A stretch of 38,985 nt of DNA. Source: Flavobacteriaceae bacterium UBA7684 (GTDB lineage: Bacteria; Bacteroidota; Bacteroidia; Flavobacteriales; Flavobacteriaceae). How positions within the stretch are numbered: position 1 is the stretch's first letter; the number at the start of each line of letters is the position of its first letter. The stretch spans positions 1 through 38,985 of the forward strand of contig DLGW01000001.1 in NCBI GenBank assembly GCA_002482885.1, written 5' to 3'. This document shows positions 24,300 to 33,015 of this stretch, in pieces. Both the position numbers and the translations under genes were made by a program. The notes under the pieces were generated by a model. It was given only the letters and a program-made list of their open reading frames with translations, was not told where the DNA came from and made no database searches.

Positions 24300-25721
24300 A
24301 TGTTAGCGTCAGATTTTTATCGATTATTGGTAGGGCAATTTCCCTTTACGCTCACAGAAAAGCAAGATATATTTTTACAACAAGTCACACAATATTGTTT
24401 TTCCACCAATAAGTCCGAAGCTTTTATTTTAAAAGGTTATGCAGGTACAGGAAAAACGACTTTAATTTCAGTTTTGGCCGATAACTTAAAAGCCATCAAT
24501 CAAAAATCAGTTTTATTAGCACCAACAGGTAGGGCGGCCAAAGTGATTTCGGGTTATTCAGGAAAAGATGCAACCACGATTCATAAAAAAATTTATTTTC
24601 CTAAAAAAAATAAAAACGGTGGCGTTTCGTTTACACTACAACCCAACAAACATAAAAACACTTTATTTATAGTAGATGAGGCTTCTATGATTTCTGATGC
24701 CATGACTGATACTAAAATGTACGAAAATGGGTCATTACTAGATGATTTAATTTTTTACGTTTCGGCAGGACAAAACTGTAAGTTGTTGTTTTTAGGAGAT
24801 ACCGCTCAGTTGCCGCCCGTTAATTTGTTGAATAGCCCTGCGTTAGATGCCGAACAATTGTCCTTGAATTATAATTTAGAAGTACAGCAAATCGAGCTAG
24901 ATGAAGTCATGCGTCAAGAAACAGATTCGGGAATTTTATTTAATGCCACTGAATTAAGAGAATTGTTAAACGAATATTTTCCTGATTCTTTTCAATTTAA
25001 ACTTAAAGGATTTAAAGATGTCATACGATTAGTAGATAGTTACGATATAGAAAATGCCATTAATCAGGCTTATGATACTTGTGGAATAGAAGACACCGCC
25101 ATTGTACTTAAATCCAACAAAAGAGCCAATCAGTACAATCAGCAAATTCGAAATAAAATTTTATCCAAAGAAAGTGAACTGAGTGTAGGCGATTATTTAA
25201 TGGTAGTTAAAAACAATTATTTTTGGTTGAAAGAAGATGCCGAAGCAGGATTTATTGCCAACGGAGACATTATAGAGGTGTTGGAAATTTTTAAGTTTAA
25301 AGAACTTTATGGATTTAGTTTTGCCAATGTAAAAATCCGAATGGTAGATTACCCTAACCAAAAACCCTTAGAAACTACGTTGTTGTTAAATACGTTAACC
25401 AGTGAATCTCCAGCTTTAACTTACGATCAATCCAATCAATTATATCAAGAAATTCTTAAGGATTTTGAAGGACAACCCAATTATCGCAAATTGTTGAATA
25501 TCAAACAAAATCCATTTTATAACGCACTACAAGTTAAGTTTGCGTATGCCGTTACTTGCCATAAATCTCAGGGGGGGCAATGGCACAGCGTTTTTGTAGA
25601 GCAACCGTATTTACCCAACGGAATAGATAAAGAATATATCAGATGGTTGTATACAGCCATTACCAGAGCAAAAGAAAAACTATATTTGATAGGTTTTAAA
25701 AACGATTTTTTTGAGGATTAA
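24300..25721 (+). CDS. RecD/UvrD-like ATP-dependent DNA helicase
   Basis: This 473-residue superfamily 1 helicase has Walker A GYAGTGKT at 46-53, APTGRAAKV (motif Ia), TTIHKKIY, Walker B IVDEASMI, GDTAQLPPV (motif III), and a C-terminal AYAVTCHKSQGGQW plus YTAITRAKEKLYLIGF (motifs V-VI). The arrangement resembles the short RecD2-like helicases of Bacteroidota, without RecB/C partners. It probably unwinds DNA with 5'-3' polarity in repair. It is followed 9 bases later by a nuclease gene, so the two are very likely co-transcribed. Confidence 0.88.
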   Translation: MLASDFYRLLVGQFPFTLTEKQDIFLQQVTQYCFSTNKSEAFILKGYAGTGKTTLISVLADNLKAINQKSVLLAPTGRAAKVISGYSGKDATTIHKKIYFPKKNKNGGVSFTLQPNKHKNTLFIVDEASMISDAMTDTKMYENGSLLDDLIFYVSAGQNCKLLFLGDTAQLPPVNLLNSPALDAEQLSLNYNLEVQQIELDEVMRQETDSGILFNATELRELLNEYFPDSFQFKLKGFKDVIRLVDSYDIENAINQAYDTCGIEDTAIVLKSNKRANQYNQQIRNKILSKESELSVGDYLMVVKNNYFWLKEDAEAGFIANGDIIEVLEIFKFKELYGFSFANVKIRMVDYPNQKPLETTLLLNTLTSESPALTYDQSNQLYQEILKDFEGQPNYRKLLNIKQNPFYNALQVKFAYAVTCHKSQGGQWHSVFVEQPYLPNGIDKEYIRWLYTAITRAKEKLYLIGFKNDFFED

Positions 25722-25730
25722 ATTTTTTAG

Positions 25731-27092
25731 ATGTACGCTGTTATAGACATAGAAACTACTGGAGGGCAATACAACCAAGAAGGAATTACCGAAATAGCCA
25801 TTTATAAATTTGATGGGGCAGAGGTAGTAGACCAGTTTATTAGTTTAGTAAATCCCGAAATTCCCATTCAGCCATTTGTGGTAAAACTGACCGGAATTAA
25901 TAATGCCATGTTGCGTAGTGCGCCTAAGTTTTACGAAATAGCCAAACGCATTATAGAAATCACCGACAATTGTGTATTGGTGGCGCATAATGCACAATTT
26001 GATTACCGAATTTTAAAAACAGAGTTTAAGCGTTTAGGATACGATTTTAATAAAAATACGTTGTGCACGGTGGAATTGGCTAAAAAACTGATTCCTGATT
26101 TGCCTTCGTATAGTTTAGGAAAATTAGTTCGTTCTTTGGGAATTCCTATTGCAGATAGGCACCGCGCCAGCGGAGATGCTATGGCTACCGTAAGATTATT
26201 CAAGTTGATTTTATCTAAAGATTTAGAAAAAGATATTGTAAAAAGTTTGGTTAAATCCGAAGTAAAACAAGGAGTAAGTCCTAAACTGTTAGATATCGTT
26301 GAATCTTTACCTACAAAAACAGGAATTTATTATATCCATAAAGAAAACGGCGATTTAATTTACATCGGAAAAAGTAAAAACATCAAACACCGCATCAATC
26401 AGCATTTTACTAATAATTCTAAACAATCTTTAAAAATTCAGCACGAAGTATTTGCTGTAACTTTCGAAGAAACAGGAAGCGAATTGATTGCCCTTTTAAA
26501 AGAATCCGAAGAAATTAAAATCAATAAACCTATATATAACCGAGCACAACGTAAAAATATATTTTTATGGGCTTTGTATGCCGAAAAAAATGCTGACGGA
26601 TATTTAACTTTAAAGGTAGATAAAGCCGATGGTCGTAAAAAAGAAATTACGGCATTTGCTACTTTGCAAGAAGGTAGAAATTTACTATTTAAAGTGGCTG
26701 AAGAATATCAACTGTGTCAAAAATTATTGCATTTATACGAAAGCAAAAAAGATTGTTTTCAGTACAAATTAAAACAATGTTATGGAGCGTGTATAGGCGA
26801 AGAAAGTCCAGAAAACTACAATGCTAGGGTATTGCAGTTTTTGGAACAATATCGTTTTGAAAATGAAAACATGGTGATTATAGATAAAGGCAGACATGTT
26901 TCGGAACGCAGTGCGATTTTAGTAGAAAACGGGATTTATAAAGGGTATTGTTTTTACGATTTAAACTACCAAATCAACAATATTCAAATTTTAAAAAATA
27001 TAATCATTCCGATGCAATCTAATCGGGATACTTTAAATATCATTAAAGGATATATTCGCAAAGAAAAGGGAATCAAAATCGTGAGGTTTTAA
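25731..27092 (+). CDS. DnaQ-like exonuclease fused to a GIY-YIG/UvrC-like nuclease domain
   Basis: This 453-residue fusion protein begins with a DEDDh 3'-5' exonuclease (residues about 1-165): DIETTGG with Asp6 and Glu8, NAQFDYRILK, and HRASGDAM with His144 and Asp149. A GIY-YIG nuclease domain follows at about 195-275 (TGIYYIHKENGDLIYIGKSK, then EIKINKPIYNRAQR). The C-terminal part contains a Cys motif, CFQYKLKQCYGACIGEE, which matches the UvrC cysteine region. Fusions of this kind occur in actinobacteria and Bacteroidota and are related to Cho. Excision repair is the likely role, with the upstream helicase. The exact substrate is unknown. Confidence 0.88.
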   Translation: MYAVIDIETTGGQYNQEGITEIAIYKFDGAEVVDQFISLVNPEIPIQPFVVKLTGINNAMLRSAPKFYEIAKRIIEITDNCVLVAHNAQFDYRILKTEFKRLGYDFNKNTLCTVELAKKLIPDLPSYSLGKLVRSLGIPIADRHRASGDAMATVRLFKLILSKDLEKDIVKSLVKSEVKQGVSPKLLDIVESLPTKTGIYYIHKENGDLIYIGKSKNIKHRINQHFTNNSKQSLKIQHEVFAVTFEETGSELIALLKESEEIKINKPIYNRAQRKNIFLWALYAEKNADGYLTLKVDKADGRKKEITAFATLQEGRNLLFKVAEEYQLCQKLLHLYESKKDCFQYKLKQCYGACIGEESPENYNARVLQFLEQYRFENENMVIIDKGRHVSERSAILVENGIYKGYCFYDLNYQINNIQILKNIIIPMQSNRDTLNIIKGYIRKEKGIKIVRF

Positions 27093-27126
27093 AAACTTTT
27101 ATCCTAAACATTTGGGGAATGTTAAG

Positions 27127-27145
27127 TTGTAGACTTTTTCTACAA
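27127..27145 (+). terminator. Possible weak terminator after the fusion nuclease
   Basis: TTGTAGA (27127-27133) pairs with TCTACAA (27139-27145) around CTTTT. The stem is short and not followed by a T-run, so the call is weak. Confidence 0.3.
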
Positions 27146-27176
27146 TTTGGGTAATAATTTCTCTAATATAAATTTG
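27146..27176 (+). promoter_or_regulatory. Promoter upstream of the small secreted protein
   Basis: TTTG at 27146-27149 and TAAATTTG at 27169-27176 are 19 bases apart. This places the start of transcription near 27183 and leaves a leader of about 110 bases before the gene at 27293. A second, weaker candidate (ACAGTTTTG near 27250) lies nearer the gene. Confidence 0.45.
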
Positions 27177-27292
27177 AATAAAAACAATTTTTATTTTTAA
27201 TGTATTGATTATTAGTTATTTATGGTGTTTTTTATTTTTTGGTACAGTTTTGCTAATACTACAAGCATTATAAACCATAAAATATAAGTATT

Positions 27293-27595
27293 ATGAAAAA
27301 ATTAATTTTTGCTATCGGATTAACAGTAGCTTCTGTAGGTGTTCATGCAAACACTTTAACTAACGTTGAAATCGTTACAGTAACTAACGAAGACAAAAAA
27401 GTAGAAATAGAAGCTGCTAAATTACCAGAAGCGATTACTAAAGTTTTGGCTGAAACTAAAAAAGACAGTAAAATAGTAAAAGCATTTCAGGTTTTAGGAG
27501 CTGAAGATAAAGTTTTGGGTTACGAAGTAATTTTGTTAACCGAAGGCGCTGAAGAAACACTTGCTTTTAACGATGCAGGAGTGTTGAAAAGCTAA
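27293..27595 (+). CDS. Small secreted protein, PepSY-like
   Basis: This 100-residue protein has a signal peptide (MKKLIFAIGLTVASVGVHA, then NTLT). The mature part, about 80 residues, is Glu/Lys-rich with the pattern LPEAITKVLAETKKDSKIVK, then AFQVLGAEDKVLGYEVILLT and a final strand. The arrangement resembles small PepSY-like domains found in Bacteroidota, but the similarity is only suggestive. The function is unknown. It is monocistronic with a long leader and its own terminator. Confidence 0.65.
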   Translation: MKKLIFAIGLTVASVGVHANTLTNVEIVTVTNEDKKVEIEAAKLPEAITKVLAETKKDSKIVKAFQVLGAEDKVLGYEVILLTEGAEETLAFNDAGVLKS

Positions 27596-27620
27596 TAATA
27601 AGGTAGGGTTGAGTTTTTTA

Positions 27621-27650
27621 AGAAAGCTGTCTGTAAAAAGACAGCTTTCT
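27621..27650 (+). terminator. Terminator after the small secreted protein
   Basis: AGAAAGCTGTCT (27621-27632) pairs perfectly with AGACAGCTTTCT (27639-27650) around GTAAAA, followed by TTCTTTATTTTT. Confidence 0.75.
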
Positions 27651-27696
27651 TTCTTTATTTTTATACCAAACTTTAAAAGTTTATTGTGCAATAATT

Positions 27697-29046
27697 ATGG
27701 CAAATAAAAAAATACTAGTAGTTGATGATGACAGTACTTTTTGTTTGATGCTTCAAAAGTTTTTATCTAAAAGCGAATACGAAGTATCCACAGCAAGCAA
27801 TGGAGCTAGGGCTTTACAACTGGTAGATTACCAACCTTTTGACTTAATATTAACCGATTATCGATTACCCGATACCGATGGTATTTTATTGTTAGATGAA
27901 ATTCTAAAGCGCCATAAAACTATTCCCGTAATTTTAATGACGGGCTACGGAGATATTAAACTTTCGGTAATCGCCATCAAAAAGGGAGCTTTAGATTATA
28001 TTACTAAACCCATTAATCCCCAGGAATTGTCGGAGTTGGTTAAAAATGCTTTTCAAAAACACACCCCAGTTTCCGAAGAAATTAAAAAGCCTATAGCAGT
28101 TTATAAAAATGAATTTGTTTCGGGAATAAGTCCTGCCTGGAAAAAAATACAAGAACATATTGAATTAATTGCACCCACTAACTTATCTGTAATTATAGAA
28201 GGGGACAGCGGAACAGGAAAAGAATTTATTGCTCGAAAAATTCATGAATTTAGCCACCGTTCTTCAAAAAAGTTTGTGGCGATTGACTGCGGAACTTTAA
28301 CAGGTGAAATTGTAAATAGTGAACTTTTTGGACACGTAAAAGGGGCTTTTACAGGCGCTTTAACCGATAAAAAAGGACAATTTGAATTAGCTAACGGAGG
28401 AACTGTTTTTTTAGATGAAATCGGGAATTTAAGCTATGAAATTCAAATTAAATTATTACGTGTTTTACAAGAAAGAGTGATTAGAAGAATAGGAGGTGAA
28501 GGTGAAATTAAAATCGATGTTCGTTTAATTGTGGCTACCAATGAAAATTTAATTTCAGCTATTTCTAAAGGGTTTTTTAGAGAAGATTTGTATCATCGAT
28601 TAAATGAATTTAAAATAACCGTAAGTCGATTGAGCCAACGTAAAGAAGATATTCCAGTTTTTGCGCAAAGTTTTTTAGCCCAAGCTAATGCGGAACTGGG
28701 TAAAAATGTAAAATATTTTGATGCGGCGGTCATGAATCAGTTCCTAAATTATGCTTGGCCAGGTAATTTAAGAGAATTAAAAAATGTGGTTCGAAAATCA
28801 GTGTTGTTGTGTAAGTCCGAGGTGATTACAACTGATAATATTCCGTCGGAAATTATCCATCAAGTACTCGTGCCTACCGAAAATACGTATACTCAAGATT
28901 TAAAAGAATTGTCTAAAAACATGGAAAAAGACACCATTATTCAGGTGTTACAACAAACCAAAAACAATAAAAGTAAAGCTGCGATTCAACTAAATATAGA
29001 TCGTAAAACCTTGTACAACAAGTTAAAAGAGTACGGATTAGAATAA
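27697..29046 (+). CDS. Sigma-54-dependent response regulator (NtrC family)
   Basis: This 449-residue activator has a receiver domain at 1-120 with phospho-acceptor Asp54 (LILTDYRLPDTDG) and Lys104. The AAA+ domain follows, with Walker A GDSGTGKE at 169-176, the GAFTGA sigma-54 loop at 216-221 and Walker B-type VFLDEIGNL. The C-terminus is a Fis-type helix-turn-helix (NKSKAAIQLNIDRKTLYNKL). The intact GAFTGA loop says it works with RpoN. It stands tail to tail with a hybrid histidine kinase, with no base between the stop codons, which may be its partner. Target genes are not visible. Confidence 0.93.
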   Translation: MANKKILVVDDDSTFCLMLQKFLSKSEYEVSTASNGARALQLVDYQPFDLILTDYRLPDTDGILLLDEILKRHKTIPVILMTGYGDIKLSVIAIKKGALDYITKPINPQELSELVKNAFQKHTPVSEEIKKPIAVYKNEFVSGISPAWKKIQEHIELIAPTNLSVIIEGDSGTGKEFIARKIHEFSHRSSKKFVAIDCGTLTGEIVNSELFGHVKGAFTGALTDKKGQFELANGGTVFLDEIGNLSYEIQIKLLRVLQERVIRRIGGEGEIKIDVRLIVATNENLISAISKGFFREDLYHRLNEFKITVSRLSQRKEDIPVFAQSFLAQANAELGKNVKYFDAAVMNQFLNYAWPGNLRELKNVVRKSVLLCKSEVITTDNIPSEIIHQVLVPTENTYTQDLKELSKNMEKDTIIQVLQQTKNNKSKAAIQLNIDRKTLYNKLKEYGLE

Positions 29047-31620
29047 TTAAGCATTCAAAACATGATGCTTTAAATGCTCAAAAACGGTGTTAGATAACCG
29101 TTCTAATTCATTCAGTTGATTTTCAATTTCTTTAAAATCAGGTGCAGGGTGCGTAATTAGTTTTTCCAGTTCTACAATAATAATTAAAGCCTCTTTAATG
29201 GCTAAATGACCATAAGTATTTTTTAGCTTATGAGCAATTTCTCCGATGGGTTTTGATTTTTCATGTTTTAAATGCGATTTCATTTGTTGTAAGTCTGCGG
29301 TAGATTCTTGAATAAAAGAATCCACAAACGATTTTAATAAATCCACATCATTATTGGCGAACTGATTAAAACTGTCTAAATCATACAAAGGAGTAGACGG
29401 GGTAGTTTTTAATGTGTCAATTCGATGGTCAAAATTTTCAAACGAGGAATTTAAAGTGTTTAAAAAATCTTTTTTTCGGAAAGGTTTATGAATAATTTGA
29501 ATGTTGGTACTCCATTGTTTTAACTCGTTTTGATTAATCATAATATTGGCCGTGCAAACGATAATTTTGGATTCTTTGTTTTTGCTTTCGGAATCCAATA
29601 ATATTTTTTGAATTAATTCTTTTCCGTCCATTTCGGGCATTTGAATATCTAAAATCACTAAGTCATACCTTTTGGATTGCAATTGTTTCCATCCTTGTTT
29701 AGAAATTTGACAAAAAACATACTCCATTTGGGCAGCGCTAAAAATAGGCGTGAGTAATTTTTCGGTGGTTATATCGTCATCAACTACGATTACCGATTTA
29801 TTTTTTAATTGATGATAATCCACTACATCTGGTTGAATATTTTCGGTAATTGGTTTTTCATACGGAATTTCAAAACAAAAAGTAGAACCTTTTCCTAAAA
29901 CACTGGTCACACTAATTTCTCCTTGTTGGCTTTCAATAATTTTTTTACAAATGGGTAAACCTAAGCCCGTGCCTCCGTATTTTCGGGTAATAGAAGTATC
30001 GGCTTGTGTAAAATCTAAAAATATATTTTGCAATTCGTGTTCGCTAATTCCAATACCCGTGTCGGTTATTTTGCATTTCAATAAATAAAAATCTGTTTTT
30101 TCAATCAGTTCGACTTTTATTGTAATAGCCCCTTTTTCGGTGAATTTAATGGCGTTGCTTAATAAATTTAATAACACTTGTTGCAAACGTAAAGTGTCGC
30201 CATTAATGGTTTTAATGTTTTTAAAATCAGGTGTATAAATCAATTCAATGCCCTTTTTATCGGCATCAAATTGCATAATGTTAATTACTCTTTCAAAAAT
30301 TTCACTGGCGTTAAAATTGTTTTTTTCCAGATGTAAATTGCCTGATTCGATTTTATAATAATCTAAAATATCGTTCACTACCGATAATAAGTGTTCCGAA
30401 GAATTCATAATAGAGGTTAAAATCTGGGATTGCTTTTCGGGGCTGTGTTGGTCTTTTAATTGTTCCGAAAAACCAATAATTCCCGTTAATGGGGTACGAA
30501 TTTCATGACTCATATTGGCCAAAAATTCCTCTTTGGTTTTGCTTAGTTTTTCAGTTTCCTTTTGGGCATTCACCAACATTTGTTTGTAACGTGTACTTTG
30601 GGTTAAATCCGAAAAAATGGCGTACATAAAAAACACCGAAAAAATTAAGGCAATACTCACTACAAAAATCAAAGAAACAGAAGCTTTTTCGGCAGTGGTT
30701 TTAGTCAGCTCAATGCTTTTATTAACCTTGATTTTATTTTCGTTTTCAATGTCTTTTAATAAAATATCTAGGTTTTGAATGATTACTGTTTGATTGTTTA
30801 TTAATTCCTTTTTTAATCTAGCTAATTCTTTAATATTTAATTTTTTAGATTCTTCTGCCTTTACAATTGCTTTATTTAATTCTGTAATAAATTCTTTTAC
30901 CTGATTTTCGTAAATCGTATCTTTTTCAACAGAAGATTCCGTAATGATTTCTTGAATAGCTTCGTTATTTACAACAGGTGCTGGTTTTGGTTTTTCGACA
31001 TTGAATAGTTTTTTAAAAAAGCGTTTAAAAGCACCTTCGGAAACACTGTCTTTTTGTGTATTAGCCTCTTTTAAAATCGGTTTTTCTATGATTTTGGTAA
31101 TGGTTGTGGTGGTGTATTCGGGGGTTAATTCTTTTAATACAGAAGTATGGCTTTTGTCTTTTTTTAATAGTTTTCGGATTTCATTATTATTTTCGGATGC
31201 ACTTACTTTTTTTACTTCTAACCATTCGTTAATAGAACTTACGTATTCCGAAAACATGTTGTGTAAAGAATCGGCTTGGGATTGGTTTCCTTTCTCGATT
31301 AATTCTAGTTGCAAACTATCAATTAGTTGTTGGGTGTGTTGAATGTTTTTTTTGTATTTGTTGTAATCTTCTGTTTTAAAGGTGTTGGAAAGTATTTCTG
31401 ACGAAGTTCGTATTTCTAAAATTCCAGAATCAATTTGTTTAATTATAGTGGTTTCGTTTTTAGATTTACTTAAAGATTCAATGGAATTGGTGATTTTATT
31501 AAAGTTGACAAAAGCAATGTAGGCCAATATAAAAATGATGATTAAAATGACCATGTAGCCTAAGGCAACTTTAATTTTAGTATGTTTAGAATTGATTTCT
31601 GTGGAAGTTTGATGTATCAT
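29047..31620 (-). CDS. Hybrid histidine kinase with receiver and HPt domains
   Basis: This 857-residue membrane sensor kinase has a first helix at about residues 15-37 (GYMVILIIIFILAYIAFVNF) and a long, charged, mostly coiled extracytoplasmic region to about 310. The second helix follows (SLIFVVSIALIFSVFFMYAI), then HisKA with His372 in MSHEIRTPLTG, and a GHKL ATPase with DTGIGIS and GGTGLGLPICKK. A receiver has Asp658 in LVILDIQMPEMDG, and the C-terminal HPt domain has His797 in AHKLKNTYGH. All phosphorelay residues are present. The extracytoplasmic part, with ITKIIEKPILKEANTQKDSV, is not a known sensor fold. It probably passes phosphate through its own domains to the neighbouring sigma-54 regulator, which is inferred from position. 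Confidence 0.92.
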   Translation of the reverse strand: MIHQTSTEINSKHTKIKVALGYMVILIIIFILAYIAFVNFNKITNSIESLSKSKNETTIIKQIDSGILEIRTSSEILSNTFKTEDYNKYKKNIQHTQQLIDSLQLELIEKGNQSQADSLHNMFSEYVSSINEWLEVKKVSASENNNEIRKLLKKDKSHTSVLKELTPEYTTTTITKIIEKPILKEANTQKDSVSEGAFKRFFKKLFNVEKPKPAPVVNNEAIQEIITESSVEKDTIYENQVKEFITELNKAIVKAEESKKLNIKELARLKKELINNQTVIIQNLDILLKDIENENKIKVNKSIELTKTTAEKASVSLIFVVSIALIFSVFFMYAIFSDLTQSTRYKQMLVNAQKETEKLSKTKEEFLANMSHEIRTPLTGIIGFSEQLKDQHSPEKQSQILTSIMNSSEHLLSVVNDILDYYKIESGNLHLEKNNFNASEIFERVINIMQFDADKKGIELIYTPDFKNIKTINGDTLRLQQVLLNLLSNAIKFTEKGAITIKVELIEKTDFYLLKCKITDTGIGISEHELQNIFLDFTQADTSITRKYGGTGLGLPICKKIIESQQGEISVTSVLGKGSTFCFEIPYEKPITENIQPDVVDYHQLKNKSVIVVDDDITTEKLLTPIFSAAQMEYVFCQISKQGWKQLQSKRYDLVILDIQMPEMDGKELIQKILLDSESKNKESKIIVCTANIMINQNELKQWSTNIQIIHKPFRKKDFLNTLNSSFENFDHRIDTLKTTPSTPLYDLDSFNQFANNDVDLLKSFVDSFIQESTADLQQMKSHLKHEKSKPIGEIAHKLKNTYGHLAIKEALIIIVELEKLITHPAPDFKEIENQLNELERLSNTVFEHLKHHVLNA

Positions 31621-31734
31621 TTTATAAAAATAAAGTTATTTTAAAAGGGAGCCAATTATCAGAATGAAAAAGTTTAAATCACTTCAATAATTAACCATAT
31701 TAAAAATCCTTATTTTCGCTAAAAATATATCCAG

Positions 31735-33012
31735 ATGAAAGTTTTAATCATAACCTATTATTGGCCTCCAGCAGGTGGACCCGGTGTACAACGGTGGTTA
31801 AAATTTGCAAAATATTTACCCAAAAATGGAATTGAACCTATAGTTTATACACCTAAAAATCCATCGTATCCTATTGTGGATTACGATTTATTAAATGAAG
31901 TGCCCCAAGATATTTCTGTTATTAGTCAATCCATTATAGAGCCTTATGCGTGGGCGTATCGATTTTCTAAAGACCAAAGTAAAACCATTAGTTCAGGAAT
32001 TATTACCGACGAAAGTCAACAAACTTGGAAGGAAAAATTCATGCTTTGGATACGTGGCAATATATTCATACCCGATGCACGCGTTTTGTGGGTGAAACCA
32101 TCGGTACGTTTTTTAAGTAACTATATTCAAGAAAATCAAATAGATACCATCATTACCACAGGGCCTCCGCACAGTGTACACTTAATTGGATTGGCGCTAA
32201 AAAAGAAGTTTAAAATACAATGGATTGCCGATTTTAGAGATCCTTGGACAACTATAGGTTACCATAAAGCATTAAAATTATCTAACTATGCCCGTTTAAG
32301 ACACGAGTATTTAGAAAAAAAAGTGCTTAAAAAAGCCAGTAAAATCATAGTAACCAGCCCTACCACTCAAAAGGAATTTTTGTTAAAAACCGAAAAACCC
32401 ATACAGGTGATTACTAATGGTTACGACAACCAGCCTTTTATTCCTCATGCTTTAGATGAACATTTTAGTTTGGCGCATACCGGGTCTTTTTTATCGGATA
32501 GAAATCCGTTAATTCTTTGGAAATGTTTAAAAGAATTATGTGGCGAGTTTCCTGAATTCAAAACGGATTTACGCATCAAATTAGCCGGAAAAGTGAGCGA
32601 TAAATTAGTGGAAACAATTGAATCTTTTGGTTTAATTGATAGTTTAGAAAACTTAGGATATGTATCTCATAGTCAGGTGTTATCTATTCAAAAAAATGCA
32701 CAAATTTTATTGTTGATTGAAATAGATTCTATAGAAACCAAAGGTATTATTCCGGGTAAATTATTTGAATATATGGTTTCTGAAAGACCCATTATTGCAT
32801 TAGGTCCAGAGGAGTCAGACATTCAAGAAATTATCAAAAAAACCAATACAGGGGTCTTTTTTGAATACGTTCAAAAAGATGAATTAAAGCAACATATTTT
32901 TGATTGTTATCAGTTGTATAAAAGCCATCAACTTAAAAGTAATGCCGTAGGATTACAACCTTACAGTAGAAAAAAGCTGACTCAAAAACTGGCTGATTTT
33001 ATCAAATCATAA
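31735..33012 (+). CDS. Family 4 glycosyltransferase
   Basis: This 425-residue GT-B glycosyltransferase begins MKVLIITYYWPPAGGPGVQR, the N-terminal Rossmann loop of GT4 enzymes. The acceptor region has TTGPPHSVHLIGLALKKKF and IADFRDPWT. The C-terminal donor domain has ITNGYDNQPF and the nucleotide-sugar motif KGIIPGKLFEYMVSERPIIA. The sugar and acceptor cannot be told. The next gene, a flippase, starts 3 bases after its stop, so this is a polysaccharide or glycan-synthesis pair. Confidence 0.88.
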   Translation: MKVLIITYYWPPAGGPGVQRWLKFAKYLPKNGIEPIVYTPKNPSYPIVDYDLLNEVPQDISVISQSIIEPYAWAYRFSKDQSKTISSGIITDESQQTWKEKFMLWIRGNIFIPDARVLWVKPSVRFLSNYIQENQIDTIITTGPPHSVHLIGLALKKKFKIQWIADFRDPWTTIGYHKALKLSNYARLRHEYLEKKVLKKASKIIVTSPTTQKEFLLKTEKPIQVITNGYDNQPFIPHALDEHFSLAHTGSFLSDRNPLILWKCLKELCGEFPEFKTDLRIKLAGKVSDKLVETIESFGLIDSLENLGYVSHSQVLSIQKNAQILLLIEIDSIETKGIIPGKLFEYMVSERPIIALGPEESDIQEIIKKTNTGVFFEYVQKDELKQHIFDCYQLYKSHQLKSNAVGLQPYSRKKLTQKLADFIKS

Positions 33013-33015
33013 TTT

